Origin: Pseudaeromonas paramecii
GTDB taxonomy: Bacteria > Pseudomonadota > Gammaproteobacteria > Enterobacterales > Aeromonadaceae
Assembly (NCBI RefSeq): GCF_039540575.1
Contig: NZ_BAABFC010000012.1
Coordinates: 248,001 to 312,000, forward strand
DNA: 64,000 nucleotides
Direction of reading: 5' to 3'
Part shown: piece after piece, positions 7,030 through 16,235 of the stretch
Layout of the letters: every line of letters starts with the position of its first letter
Position numbering within the stretch: the stretch's first letter is position 1
Notes under the pieces: generated by a model
What the model saw: the letters and a program-made list of their open reading frames with translations, nothing else
The model's database searches: none
What the model was told of the DNA's origin: nothing
Made by a program: the position numbers and the translations under genes

Positions 7030-8160
7030 ATGACCAATATGACCCCAGCGGTGGAGCCGTTTGCCGATATCCGCCCCTATCACGATGATGAAGTGCCGGC
7101 GGCCATCGACCGCCTGATCGATGATCCTGAACTGCTCAGTGCCATTGCCCGCTTTCGCTTTCCCCGGCTGACCCCCTGGTTGGGCTGGCTGATCCGCCCG
7201 CTCATCCGCCATGCCCTGCATCGGCGCTGGGCCAAGGTGCGCACGGTACGGGATGTGCAGGAGGAGGTGGCCCGCTTCATGGAGAAGATGATTGCCGGCA
7301 CCACGGACGGCGTCACCTTCTCAGGGCTGGAACAGCTGCAGTCCGGTACCGGCTACCTGTTTGTCTCCAACCACAGGGATATTGCCCTGGATCCGGCCTT
7401 CGTCAACTGGGGGCTGTACAAGTGCGGCCTGGAGACGGTACGCATCGCCATTGGCGACAATCTGCTGCGCAAGCCCTGTGCCACCGAGCTGATGCGCCTG
7501 AACAAGAGCTTCATCGTCAAGCGCTCGGCCAAGGGGCCACGGGAGATGATGAAGGCGTTCAACGAGCTGTCGGCCTACATTGCCCACTCCCTGGCCGAGG
7601 GGCATTCCATCTGGATCGCCCAGAAGGAAGGCCGGGCCAAGGATGGGGATGACAGCACGGATCCGGCCATCCTCAAGATGTTTTACATGGCCGGCAAGCA
7701 GCAAAAACGCGAATTTGCCGACTACATGGCCAGCCTGAACCTGGTGCCGGTGAGCATCAGCTATGAGTACGATCCCGGCGATCTGGCCAAGGCCCGGGAG
7801 CTGTTCGAGAAGGCGCAGACCGGCGCCTACGAGAAGGGCGAGTTTGAGGACATCGCCAGCATAGTGGCGGGGATCGTCGGCTACAAGGGCCGGGTGCATG
7901 TGAGCTTTGGCAAGCCGCTTACTGCGGGTTTTGATAGTCCGGAGTCCCTGGCGGCCCAGATTGATGACGCCATTCATCGGCAATACCGGCTGTTCCCGAG
8001 CAACCTGGTGGCGGCTCAGGGAGCCCAGGCGCCGGTCAGCGAGGAGGAGCGTCAGCGCTTCGAGTCCCGCCTGGCGGCCATGCCCGAGCAACTTAGACCG
8101 CTGGTGCGGGCCATGTATGCCAAGCCGGTGGAGAACTGGTCAAACCTGAACTCCCTCTGA
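7030..8160 (+). CDS. Putative 1-acyl-sn-glycerol-3-phosphate acyltransferase
   Basis: This 376-residue protein has a PlsC-type acyltransferase core: YLFVSNHRDIALDPAFVNW holds the catalytic His and downstream Asp, IAQKEGRAKDGDD resembles the later EGTRS-like block, and RLNKSFIVKRS lies between. The H-to-D spacing is five residues (HRDIALD) if the second Asp is used, rather than the classic HX4D; as far as I recall this is normal for this subfamily. Acyl transfer in phospholipid synthesis at the inner membrane is the likely role. The exact acceptor is not established. Confidence 0.72.
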   Translation: MTNMTPAVEPFADIRPYHDDEVPAAIDRLIDDPELLSAIARFRFPRLTPWLGWLIRPLIRHALHRRWAKVRTVRDVQEEVARFMEKMIAGTTDGVTFSGLEQLQSGTGYLFVSNHRDIALDPAFVNWGLYKCGLETVRIAIGDNLLRKPCATELMRLNKSFIVKRSAKGPREMMKAFNELSAYIAHSLAEGHSIWIAQKEGRAKDGDDSTDPAILKMFYMAGKQQKREFADYMASLNLVPVSISYEYDPGDLAKARELFEKAQTGAYEKGEFEDIASIVAGIVGYKGRVHVSFGKPLTAGFDSPESLAAQIDDAIHRQYRLFPSNLVAAQGAQAPVSEEERQRFESRLAAMPEQLRPLVRAMYAKPVENWSNLNSL

Positions 8161-8184
8161 GCCAGAGGCCGTTCTGGCAAAACA

Positions 8185-8209
8185 AAAAGCCCCGCATCGC
8201 GGGGCTTTT
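8185..8209 (+). terminator. Rho-independent terminator after the acyltransferase
   Basis: Stem GCCCCGC / GCGGGGC with an ATC loop, preceded by A4 and followed by T4. It can act in both directions, serving the convergent decarboxylase gene as well. Confidence 0.85.
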
Positions 8210-8243
8210 GCATTCTATGACTCAACCTCGAGGGCTAACCCTT

Positions 8244-9392
8244 TCAGGCGACCGCTTGGAGGGCCGCCGGTTCGCTGTCCACCACCAGTATGTTGGCCTT
8301 GCGGAAGAAGTTGAACTCTGTGGCGGAGGCCCAGGTGTAGGCGCCCATCATGCCACCCACCACCAGATCGCCCACTGCCAGCTCCGGCAGCAGTATGTCT
8401 TCGGCGATGACATCGATGCTGTCGCAGGTGGGGCCGGCCAGCACGCTGGGGTGCAGCTCACCCTGGGCGTAGGGCGCCATCTTGGGGTAGGTGATGTGGT
8501 CGAACAGCTGACCGCTGTAGCTGCCGTACAGGCCATCGTCCAGGTAGTACCAGGTACGACCGAAACGTTCGGCCTTGCCCATGACGCTGCTGATGGAGGT
8601 CATGGCCGGCGCGCTGATGAAGCGACCCGGTTCGGCCAGCAGACGGGTGCCCGCCGGGGTGTTGGCCAGGGCGGCGCGGATGGGGGCGCAGAAGGCCTCG
8701 ATATCCAGAGCCTCGCCCTGATAGGCCACCGGGAAGCCGCCGCCGATATCCAGAACCGCCAGATCCAGCCCTTCGGCCGCCGCTTGGCGCAGCAGGTCGT
8801 TACAGGCTTCGATGGCTTCCACATGGCGCTTGGCGTTGGGCACTTGGGAGCCCACGTGGAAGGAGAGGCCGATGACCTGGATCCCCTTGGCCTTGGCGTC
8901 CCGCAGCAGGGGCAGCACGGCCTCCGGGGTGCAGCCAAACTTCTTGGACAGATCCACCTTGGTTTCCGGGTTGGGGAAGCTGACGCGCAGCAACAGGCGA
9001 GCCTGGTCACGGTAGGCGACAAACTTGTCCAGCTCCACCGGGTTATCAAAGACGAACACCTGGCAGCCATACTCCAGGGCGTGACGGATATCGCCATCGC
9101 GCTTGATCGGGTGGGTATGGATACATTCGTTGGGGGCGATGCCGGCCTCACGCATCAGATCCACCTCACCGTTGGTGGCCAGATCGAAGGCGGCACCCTC
9201 TTCTTTGAGGGTTTCCACTACGCCCATATGGGGCAGGGGTTTAAGCGCGTAATGCAGACGCACACCCGGCAGGGCGGCGGCCAGCGCACGGTACTGATGA
9301 CGCACCGCGGCCTTGTCCAAGACCAGCAGCGGAGAGCCATGTTTGGCCACCAGGCCACGATAATCCATACCCGCAACGAATTGGCTGTTCAT
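8244..9392 (-). CDS. Type III PLP-dependent ornithine/lysine decarboxylase
   Basis: This 382-residue alanine-racemase-fold decarboxylase resembles eukaryotic-type ornithine decarboxylase. The PLP lysine is in VRLHYALKPLPHM, the glycine-rich phosphate loop is LDIGGGFP, EPGRF follows, and the cysteine/aspartate block at the dimer interface is GPTCDSIDVI. It probably makes putrescine or cadaverine. The diaminopimelate and carboxynorspermidine decarboxylase signatures are less well matched. The open frame begins six codons earlier at a GTG lying inside the ribosome site (GTGAGGTG), so ATG 9392 is taken. No other polyamine genes adjoin. Confidence 0.82.
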   Translation of the reverse strand: MNSQFVAGMDYRGLVAKHGSPLLVLDKAAVRHQYRALAAALPGVRLHYALKPLPHMGVVETLKEEGAAFDLATNGEVDLMREAGIAPNECIHTHPIKRDGDIRHALEYGCQVFVFDNPVELDKFVAYRDQARLLLRVSFPNPETKVDLSKKFGCTPEAVLPLLRDAKAKGIQVIGLSFHVGSQVPNAKRHVEAIEACNDLLRQAAAEGLDLAVLDIGGGFPVAYQGEALDIEAFCAPIRAALANTPAGTRLLAEPGRFISAPAMTSISSVMGKAERFGRTWYYLDDGLYGSYSGQLFDHITYPKMAPYAQGELHPSVLAGPTCDSIDVIAEDILLPELAVGDLVVGGMMGAYTWASATEFNFFRKANILVVDSEPAALQAVA

Positions 9393-9732
9393 CTTATGCA
9401 AACACCTCACAAAAGGGCCATGGCCCTGTCACCAAGTTAACCTCCGACCGACCGATTTGGCCTGCTGTCGAAGTGACGAAATAACGAACGGGCGCATTAT
9501 GGGACTTTTGACTGGCTATGCAATCAATAAAAAACACCAAAAGTATTCATGTGAGACTTGTTTTGTCTAAGGCTAAGCATTTACAACCAATGGATATGTG
9601 GTAAACAGGTTATAAAATCTAACTATCTTGCCTTTTTTGGGTTTTAGCTCGAATGATCCGCGCCTGTGAGCGGGATAGAGAGCAGATTGTGGCAAAGTGC
9701 AATAGATGAATAAATTTGCTTTTTAAGAGAAG
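9393..9732. other. AT-rich intergenic region upstream of the decarboxylase
   Basis: About 340 bases with no supported gene and clearly lower GC than its surroundings. It contains the decarboxylase promoter at its left end; the rest has AT-rich tracts but no repeat, RNA gene or convincing small ORF that I could recognise. Confidence 0.6.
9496..9523 (-). promoter_or_regulatory. Sigma70-type promoter for the decarboxylase
   Basis: On the minus strand, TTGCAT (9523-9518) and CATAAT (9501-9496) are separated by 16 bases, about 105 bases before the start codon. Confidence 0.5.
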
Positions 9733-9763
9733 AAAACGGCCGCCAGTTGGCAGCCGTTTTTTC
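9733..9763 (-). terminator. Terminator of the minor pilin operon
   Basis: Hairpin with arms AAACGGCTGCCA and GGCGGCCGTTT (minus strand) followed by a T/C-rich run, 15 bases past the pilY1 stop codon. Confidence 0.7.
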
Positions 9764-9777
9764 AGTGCAGCGGTGGA

Positions 9778-12700
9778 TCAGTAGACCTTGAGCCAGGAGA
9801 CGGCCCCGGTGCGCTCCACCGTCGGATTACTCTCGAACAGCTCATCTTCACCATCCAGCCGCACGCTGTTGGAGACTTCCACATCCCCATCCGCCGTGGT
9901 GACCAGCTTGGTGACGGGCTTGCTGGGAATTTTTTCCAGCAATTCGGAGTTTTCTTCCAGCCCCTGATTGTCACCGGTCAACAGGTTGATCTCCATATAC
10001 CAGCCGGTGCCACCGCCGGAGCAGAGATCTTCATTGGGGATCAATGTGGTCAGCGACGCCTTGGTGTTGCGCACCGTGATGTTGTTGACGATCCGCTCTC
10101 CTTCATTGCTGGTCGCATTTTTAACGATTAGATTCAGATACCAGCCTTTCTGGGTGCTCCAGTCGATGCTGTTATTGCTCAGGGTGCGGTATGTGGTTTG
10201 GGCCGTGATCTCCTGTTTCACCAAATTGGTGCGGGAAATGGTGTCATTCGCGCCGTTATCCCACAGGCCGTACAGGCTTTGGGTCACCTGATCGGATACG
10301 TCCGTATCGCTGGCTTCCAAGTACTTGCCGGTACCGACCAGCACCATCAGGCCACCTGAGGGGTGGAAGGCCACCGCCGGGCGTGTGGTGATGGGTTGTG
10401 GCTCATAGGCCGGGGTGGTGCCGGTGGCATACTGGGTAATGAACAAGGGACTGGGTGTACTGCCACTCTTGATGGCAAAGTCCCAGTCGCTGATGTTGTC
10501 TTTGTTGACGTCAATTTTCCACAGATAGCCAAACAAATCCCCGGCGTACAGGCGGTCGGCCACGCCGTTGAGATCGCTATCGGCGAACACCGGCTCGGCC
10601 ATGCCGTTGGGACGGGATTGTCCTGTCGGATCGTTAGTCTTGCCCTTGGGGCTGGTCAGGGTCTTGAGCAGTTCACCGTCCAGCAGGTCGTAGACCTTGA
10701 TGCTGCTGTAGCCTGCGGTGGTGCCATCGTTATAGCCATTGCCAAAGGCCGCCACCCAGCGTTGATTATTGCTATCCTGGACCTTCGCCACGGCGGGGGG
10801 GGAGAGCACATAACCCAGACTATCCACTTCCCAAAGGATCTTATCGGCGGCGCTCAATGTGTTGCTGACACTGCTGAGGTTACTCAAATCTAGCGCCCAG
10901 GCGCCCTTGGCACCCAGCCCGAATGTACCCACGGCGATGACCCTGGACTCATCATCATCGTCCTTGATGGAGGAGACCTTAATTTCGCCATCCACATAGA
11001 ACTGGTGGGCACTGTCGTAATCCACATCCGCCAGCTGGTTGAGCTTGTCGTAGATGCCATGGGGGATAAACGCCAATATCTCTTCACCGGTATCGGCGTG
11101 GAACACATGCACCATGCCATCGTTGGCAGAAACCACCACAAAGGGCACGCCATCCACCGACTTGCCATAGACAGGCGTGCTATGGACGATATCCCCCAGC
11201 CGGCTGCTGCGAGGGCGGAAGTTGGTCTTGACGATGGGTACCTGTACGCCTCCCGCCTCATTGCTGCGATCGCCTCGCAGGTAGTCCACCAACGCTTGAA
11301 CATAGCTCAGCTTATCAGCTGAGCTGCCAGTGATTCCCGTCAGTAATTCATCAATCATGTCTGACGAGAGACCCGTGGTGCTGCCGCTTAAACTGCTGGG
11401 TTGGGAAAATAGCCGTTTGCTGGTGCCATCCCAAGTGATGATCACGCGATCGCTTACTCCGCTGCGGGCATCCAGCTCCTCGGCCGCACTCCAGCTGGGA
11501 CTGGTGGCGATGGCGCCGCTGGTGACGGCATAGGCCTGCAGATCACCAGACCAAGTCTTGGCCTCGAAGCTGGCCAGGAAGGCCTGAGAATCGTTACCAA
11601 GCTGATAGCCGCTAAAGCTCACCGCACTGGCAGAGCGGGTGTTATCCAGTGCCTTGTCCAGCGCAGCCTTGATCTGTGTCCCCAGGGTGCCTGCATTGGT
11701 GACGCGAAAATAGGTATCCGGGATCCCATCACCATCTTCGTCCCACTCTGTGTCGCGATCCAGATCCAGGTCTCCCAGGGTTCCATTCTTGGTATCGTCG
11801 ATAAAGCCACCCCATTTGGCGGCATACCAGAGGGGGGATTTAAGCAGTTGTGCCGCCGTGCTGTTAGCACTGGTATTCACCGTAAAGGTGCGGGTTTTGG
11901 TTAAGGGCAGATCGACGGTGGCATTCGATGGATCGTCTTTTCTCGGCAGATTCCCCACCGTATCCAGAGAATAATTGACGTGCGCCCCGCTCTTATCCTT
12001 GACGTCCAGATAGAGGCCATCGGCCGTAGTGCCGGAGATCACATAGCCGGCATGCTGGTCAATGCCGCCAGCGGCATACTCCGAGGTGAGAGTAATGGTC
12101 AGCTGATTACCACTCTTGACATAGTGATAGCGTACTATCATGTCCATGTCGTGATCGGCACCTTGCTCTACATCCTCATAGTTGACTCGGAAAGTGCCTT
12201 CATCATCGGTTAGGCTTTCTACATAAAAGTCCACAATGGTGTTGGTTGGCTGAAAGTCCCCTGTGGGATCTATCTTGTTGTCAGAGCCCGCGGTCGCATC
12301 ATCACCGACGGATTTTGCATAGGGGATCAGGGTGATTTTCTTTTCGCCGAAGGGGATCTCTATGCTGGGCAGGTTGGAGGCCAGGGCCACCACTACCGTA
12401 CTGGTGGATTGGGTGCCTTGCTTGGAGGTATTGAGATCTGTTTGATGCCCGTAATAAGCCAGGCCGGCGGCATAATAGCCGCCCTGCTTGGTGGGCTCCA
12501 TGGGGGCAAGGCCCCGCACCTCGTCCAGGCTGGGAACCGTCTTGGCGGTAGGCGCATTCTTGCCTTCTGTGCTGTCTTTGACCTCGCCGATATAGAAGAG
12601 ACCGCCGTTGATATTGCCTTCCTTCTCCGACAATGTACTGGTCCAGCTGCTGACGTCCAGGCCGTCGAGGGTGGTTCCGGTTGGCGTAAAGCCGTCCTTG

Positions 12701-14463
12701 GGAAATAGCGAGCCAGGCAACTGATCCGAGTCGTAGGAGGTGCCTTCATCACTGATCACCAGGTTGACCGGTTTGGCGCAATAATTGCGATCGTCGTAGG
12801 GGTCATCCCAGGTATCGATCGGTAGCGCGAGTTCGTCCTCATCGACGGCGTAGGCCGCAGTGGGCTCCTCTGCACCGGCAAAGTAGCGCAGGCTCTCGTA
12901 GAGCATCTCGGCGATGGGGTTGCCCCAGTTGGTGCATTCCCCTTCGTTCAGCGCCCGGGTCTTGATCCAGCCACAGCCATTGGCACCTTGATATTGATAG
13001 TCATCGGTAGCCGCGAAGGTAAATTTGGTGATGCGCAGCTTATTGAGGGTGTCGATGATGCGCGTCACCGACGGCTCGAATTTACCGTTGCTCTTGATCT
13101 CGTCATCTATCTTGCCCATCTTGGCGCGCAGCACGCCGCCGGAGAGGTTTTTCACAAAGGAGCCGGTGATGAGGCCAAATTCCATCTGTGGGGTGTCGCC
13201 TTCACCATACTCTTGCAGCAGACCGATGGGCATATAGGTGGCACTGTTGCCGGAGCCATACTTCTTGCAGTTACTCTCCAGCCCGACGCTGTCATTACAG
13301 GTTTCCACCCGCACCGTATAATCGGTCCGGAGGGATGTCAGCGAGCCTGTCTTGTTATCCATATAGTCGCCAGATACGGGTCTTTCTTTGCTGACCCAGT
13401 TCCAGATATAGATAGGCTGCTCAAATGCGGTTAGCGTATATTTTTTTGTGCTGTCATTGAATTTGACAATATAAGGGCCTGCATTGGTTGTTTTAATGTC
13501 CCCCCCCCACATGTCGGCTGTGCCATCCTGGTTATTATCACCAAAATGAACCTGGCTCCAGTCGTAAGGGGCAGTAGTAAACTTAAACCCCTTCTCCTTG
13601 CCGTTTGCCTCAAACACTTGCAAGGTCTGCCAGGTGTTTTTACCGACCTTGGTCATGGGGTCTACAGTGGTTGCATTATTTCCCCAACCATTGGGGTCGC
13701 CACGAAAATACATGGTGCTGTAGGTTGACGATTGGGAGCTGGGGGTTTCGGTATAAGCGGTCCCTGTATAGGACTCTCCCATCTGGCCTCGGGGTAGTGT
13801 GAGCACTCGCAGCAAAGGGGCGCCATCCTCACTGGTAGAGGTGTTGGCAAACATATAGCCGAGTAAGTTTCCTGACCCATCCGCTTCTGCCAGTGGCGTG
13901 TAGTCTGAGATATTTAAATACTTGCCCGTTTTGCTATTAAGTATTTGCCCCATCACGCTGGGGTTCCAGGTTTTACCCCAGCTATGGGCATCTTGTGGAA
14001 TAAAGGAGCGTTCAAGGATGGGGTGACTGGCATTGGTCTGTTCATGATAACGATAGCCACCGTAGAGCACCTTGCGTAAGGCATCCATACGGCTGGTGGT
14101 CAGGTAATTAAGATAATCACCGCTCCAGAGTTCGCTACAGGTTTTATCAGTAGTGACAGAGGTCGGCGTGAACATGCTATTGCTGTAGCTGTAGCACTTA
14201 TAGGAGTCAAAATAACCGAAGTAGTCCCGAGCTTCCGGAGCGTAGCGGATCTCATCGGCATCAATCTTGCCGTTCTCATTGAGATCGGTGGCGTCGTTAT
14301 AGGCCTCGTAATAGAGGGTATGATCCCGTCCCATCACCAGCATCACCAGGGGCGCTACCTGGCCCTGTACGAAGATAGGGCTGGTGGGCAGGCTGAGATC
14401 GGCCGCCTGGGCTTGGCCCAGCAGCCACATGGATAGCAACGACAGCAAGCCAAATTGTTTCAT
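9778..14463 (-). CDS. pilY1: PilY1-type pilus adhesin/assembly protein with an inserted carbohydrate-binding-like domain
   Basis: This 1,561-residue exported protein has a signal peptide ending AQA. The C-terminal third is the PilY1/PilC beta-propeller domain: SRLGDIVHSTPVYGK, VVVSANDGMVHVFHADTGEE, and a calcium-type loop DSDLNGVADRLYAGDLFG near residue 1,295. PilY1 primes type IVa pilus assembly with the minor pilins and can act as adhesin or mechanosensor. The N-terminal region resembles a vWA-like part but lacks a DxSxS MIDAS; it has an EF-hand-like DLNENGKIDADE loop. Residues about 250-347 form an extra domain resembling starch-binding modules. Frame opens 11 codons earlier, but ATG 14463 follows GAGAGGACC. 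It is the last gene of the operon. Confidence 0.92.
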   Translation of the reverse strand: MKQFGLLSLLSMWLLGQAQAADLSLPTSPIFVQGQVAPLVMLVMGRDHTLYYEAYNDATDLNENGKIDADEIRYAPEARDYFGYFDSYKCYSYSNSMFTPTSVTTDKTCSELWSGDYLNYLTTSRMDALRKVLYGGYRYHEQTNASHPILERSFIPQDAHSWGKTWNPSVMGQILNSKTGKYLNISDYTPLAEADGSGNLLGYMFANTSTSEDGAPLLRVLTLPRGQMGESYTGTAYTETPSSQSSTYSTMYFRGDPNGWGNNATTVDPMTKVGKNTWQTLQVFEANGKEKGFKFTTAPYDWSQVHFGDNNQDGTADMWGGDIKTTNAGPYIVKFNDSTKKYTLTAFEQPIYIWNWVSKERPVSGDYMDNKTGSLTSLRTDYTVRVETCNDSVGLESNCKKYGSGNSATYMPIGLLQEYGEGDTPQMEFGLITGSFVKNLSGGVLRAKMGKIDDEIKSNGKFEPSVTRIIDTLNKLRITKFTFAATDDYQYQGANGCGWIKTRALNEGECTNWGNPIAEMLYESLRYFAGAEEPTAAYAVDEDELALPIDTWDDPYDDRNYCAKPVNLVISDEGTSYDSDQLPGSLFPKDGFTPTGTTLDGLDVSSWTSTLSEKEGNINGGLFYIGEVKDSTEGKNAPTAKTVPSLDEVRGLAPMEPTKQGGYYAAGLAYYGHQTDLNTSKQGTQSTSTVVVALASNLPSIEIPFGEKKITLIPYAKSVGDDATAGSDNKIDPTGDFQPTNTIVDFYVESLTDDEGTFRVNYEDVEQGADHDMDMIVRYHYVKSGNQLTITLTSEYAAGGIDQHAGYVISGTTADGLYLDVKDKSGAHVNYSLDTVGNLPRKDDPSNATVDLPLTKTRTFTVNTSANSTAAQLLKSPLWYAAKWGGFIDDTKNGTLGDLDLDRDTEWDEDGDGIPDTYFRVTNAGTLGTQIKAALDKALDNTRSASAVSFSGYQLGNDSQAFLASFEAKTWSGDLQAYAVTSGAIATSPSWSAAEELDARSGVSDRVIITWDGTSKRLFSQPSSLSGSTTGLSSDMIDELLTGITGSSADKLSYVQALVDYLRGDRSNEAGGVQVPIVKTNFRPRSSRLGDIVHSTPVYGKSVDGVPFVVVSANDGMVHVFHADTGEEILAFIPHGIYDKLNQLADVDYDSAHQFYVDGEIKVSSIKDDDDESRVIAVGTFGLGAKGAWALDLSNLSSVSNTLSAADKILWEVDSLGYVLSPPAVAKVQDSNNQRWVAAFGNGYNDGTTAGYSSIKVYDLLDGELLKTLTSPKGKTNDPTGQSRPNGMAEPVFADSDLNGVADRLYAGDLFGYLWKIDVNKDNISDWDFAIKSGSTPSPLFITQYATGTTPAYEPQPITTRPAVAFHPSGGLMVLVGTGKYLEASDTDVSDQVTQSLYGLWDNGANDTISRTNLVKQEITAQTTYRTLSNNSIDWSTQKGWYLNLIVKNATSNEGERIVNNITVRNTKASLTTLIPNEDLCSGGGTGWYMEINLLTGDNQGLEENSELLEKIPSKPVTKLVTTADGDVEVSNSVRLDGEDELFESNPTVERTGAVSWLKVY

Positions 14464-14482
14464 TGTGGTCCTCTCCATGGAT

Positions 14483-14884
14483 TTACCAGCAGCCACTGGT
14501 GCTGGGGCTCTTGGCGCCGGTGCGGGTCAGGCTCAGGGTGCCGCAGCTGTCGCTAGTCTGTGAGCCTTGTGGCACGGCGTTTAGGGTGTAACTGGACTGG
14601 CTGGCACTGACCGTGAGGGTGTAGTAACGCTCTGTGCCATCGGCCGGCACCTTGTCGCTGAAGACGGTGGGGCTGCCGCTTGAGGCGGCGGCCCCGGCGT
14701 AGCTCATGTTCAGCGCGTAATAGCTTTCCATCTTCTGAGCGGCGGCTAAGAGGCTTTGCTTGGCCAGATCCCGGCGGGAATCCCGCACATAGCTGAAGTA
14801 GCTGGGTACGGCGACGGCGGCGAGAATTGCCACCACCACCACTGTGATCATCAGTTCCAGTAGGGTAAAGCCTCGGTGCCCCAT
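14483..14884 (-). CDS. pilE: Type IV pilin-like minor pilin (PilE class)
   Basis: This 133-residue pilin has a short basic leader MGHRG followed by FTLLELMITVVVVAILAAVAVPSYFSY, a class III signal cut by PilD before Phe with Glu at position +5. The C-terminal region has two cysteines (SDSCGTLSLT and SGCW) able to form the D-region disulfide loop. It lies 19 bp before pilY1. In P. aeruginosa the PilE minor pilin closes the fimU-pilV-pilW-pilX-pilY1 cluster; here it precedes pilY1. It probably helps start pilus assembly and is a minor tip component. Confidence 0.88.
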   Translation of the reverse strand: MGHRGFTLLELMITVVVVAILAAVAVPSYFSYVRDSRRDLAKQSLLAAAQKMESYYALNMSYAGAAASSGSPTVFSDKVPADGTERYYTLTVSASQSSYTLNAVPQGSQTSDSCGTLSLTRTGAKSPSTSGCW

Positions 14885-14916
14885 AGCCGATTTCCTTATT
14901 CGTTACTAATTCGTTG

Positions 14917-15423
14917 TTAACCTGACGTTTTCTGTGTGGTGGTCACCACAAAGTAGGATTGCAGCAGGGTGTGTGCCCCGCCGGGGCCTTCGCCTCGGCT
15001 GGTGACCCGGAAGTACTGCCGGCCCTGCTGTTCTTCCACGTCAGCCGAGATGGGGACAAACTCCCGCTCTTCGATACGAAACTTGGGTGACCCTTCGGTG
15101 AGTCCGCTGAAGCTGGTGACGTTGCTGGCCCAGTTGCTGCTGTCACGCCACCAGGCGGCATCGCTCTGCAAACTGGTGCTGATACTGCCGGAGGCGCCGG
15201 CAAAGATCTGATCTATGTTCGAGGCGACGGTACTGCGAAACAGGGCCTCGGCGCGCAGCATGGCCGATTGGGCGATGGCTTGGCTGCGGGCCTGATCATA
15301 CTGGCTGGAGGCGGTCTGCTGACTGCGAATCGCCGTCTTGCCCACCGCCAGGGCGATGATGCCAATCAGCAGGGTAATGATCAGCGCCGTGATGAGGGCA
15401 ATGCCTTGCTGGGAACGGTTCAT
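14917..15423 (-). CDS. pilX: Minor pilin PilX
   Basis: This 168-residue protein begins MNRSQQGIALITALIITLLIGIIAL, the PilX N-terminal pattern: a short leader ending in Gly and a hydrophobic helix without the usual FTLIE motif and without Glu at +5. The rest is a soluble head with repeats of QSAMLRAEALFRS type. PilX is part of the minor pilin priming complex that supports PilY1. It starts 2 bases after the pilW stop, which indicates tight coupling. Confidence 0.87.
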   Translation of the reverse strand: MNRSQQGIALITALIITLLIGIIALAVGKTAIRSQQTASSQYDQARSQAIAQSAMLRAEALFRSTVASNIDQIFAGASGSISTSLQSDAAWWRDSSNWASNVTSFSGLTEGSPKFRIEEREFVPISADVEEQQGRQYFRVTSRGEGPGGAHTLLQSYFVVTTTQKTSG

Positions 15424-15425
15424 GG

Positions 15426-16235
15426 TTAGCCCCCCTGGTTGTGGAGTGTGATGTTGCCGCTAAACACCTGGCGCAGTTGACGATCTCCGCCGGCTGTGAC
15501 GGTTTTGTCCAGCAATTGATAGCTCTGACTGGCGCTCTGGATCCCCTGGCCCGACGCCGCGCTGGCCAGGAAGGCATATTCCACGGCGATCACGCCGCTC
15601 CAGTTCGTGATGTTATCGGCGGTGACAAAGCTGGCCCCAGTGGTGTCGGGCAGGAAGCGAAACTGCAAGGACTCGATGTCGTTGGCCAGCACCTGGCTGT
15701 TGCCTTGATTGTCGGCGCAGATCAGCTGTTTGTTGGGCGAGACATACAGGCTCAGGGTCACCAACTTCTGATTGTTCATGGCGTTGCCACTGCAATCGAA
15801 CAAAAAACCATCTGCGCTGGTATCTGTGCCACCATCATTATCACTCTTGCTTGAGCCGTAAAAGCGCATCAGCAGCACGTCGGTACCCGCCAGGGCGGTA
15901 CCGCTGCTGGCCAGATCGTTGGATCCTGACACGGACTGCCCCAGTGTCCAGCTCACCGACGGTGAGGCGACCGTCGCTACCGGCAGGCTGTTATTGAGGC
16001 GCAGGCGTTGATAGTTGATAAAGCCGGCCTGGGCCAGGGTGTTTTGCAGCAGGCGGTTGACGCGGCGGCCGGCCTCGGTCAGTTGGCCGTTGGCCTGGGA
16101 TAGGGCATAGGTCTGTTGGCTGCTGCTGAGCATGCTGTAGAGACCGGCGATGATAAACAGGCCGATGGCGATGGCGACCATCAGTTCCACCAAGCCAAAT
16201 CCTTGTGCTTGTTTGCGGGGCGATATCATTAACAT
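15426..16235 (-). CDS. pilW: Minor pilin PilW
   Basis: This 269-residue prepilin-like protein has its processing site in QAQG-FGLVELMVAIAIGLFI, with Glu at +5. PilW is the large minor pilin of the PilV-W-X-Y1 complex. Length and position agree with the family. The start codon overlaps the pilV stop (TGATG), so translation is coupled. A second ATG lies two codons in and could be used instead. Confidence 0.88.
   Translation of the reverse strand: MLMISPRKQAQGFGLVELMVAIAIGLFIIAGLYSMLSSSQQTYALSQANGQLTEAGRRVNRLLQNTLAQAGFINYQRLRLNNSLPVATVASPSVSWTLGQSVSGSNDLASSGTALAGTDVLLMRFYGSSKSDNDGGTDTSADGFLFDCSGNAMNNQKLVTLSLYVSPNKQLICADNQGNSQVLANDIESLQFRFLPDTTGASFVTADNITNWSGVIAVEYAFLASAASGQGIQSASQSYQLLDKTVTAGGDRQLRQVFSGNITLHNQGG

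Noticed and set aside
8208..9440. Plus-strand frame of 410 codons
   Set aside because: Antisense to the PLP decarboxylase, which has clear catalytic motifs.
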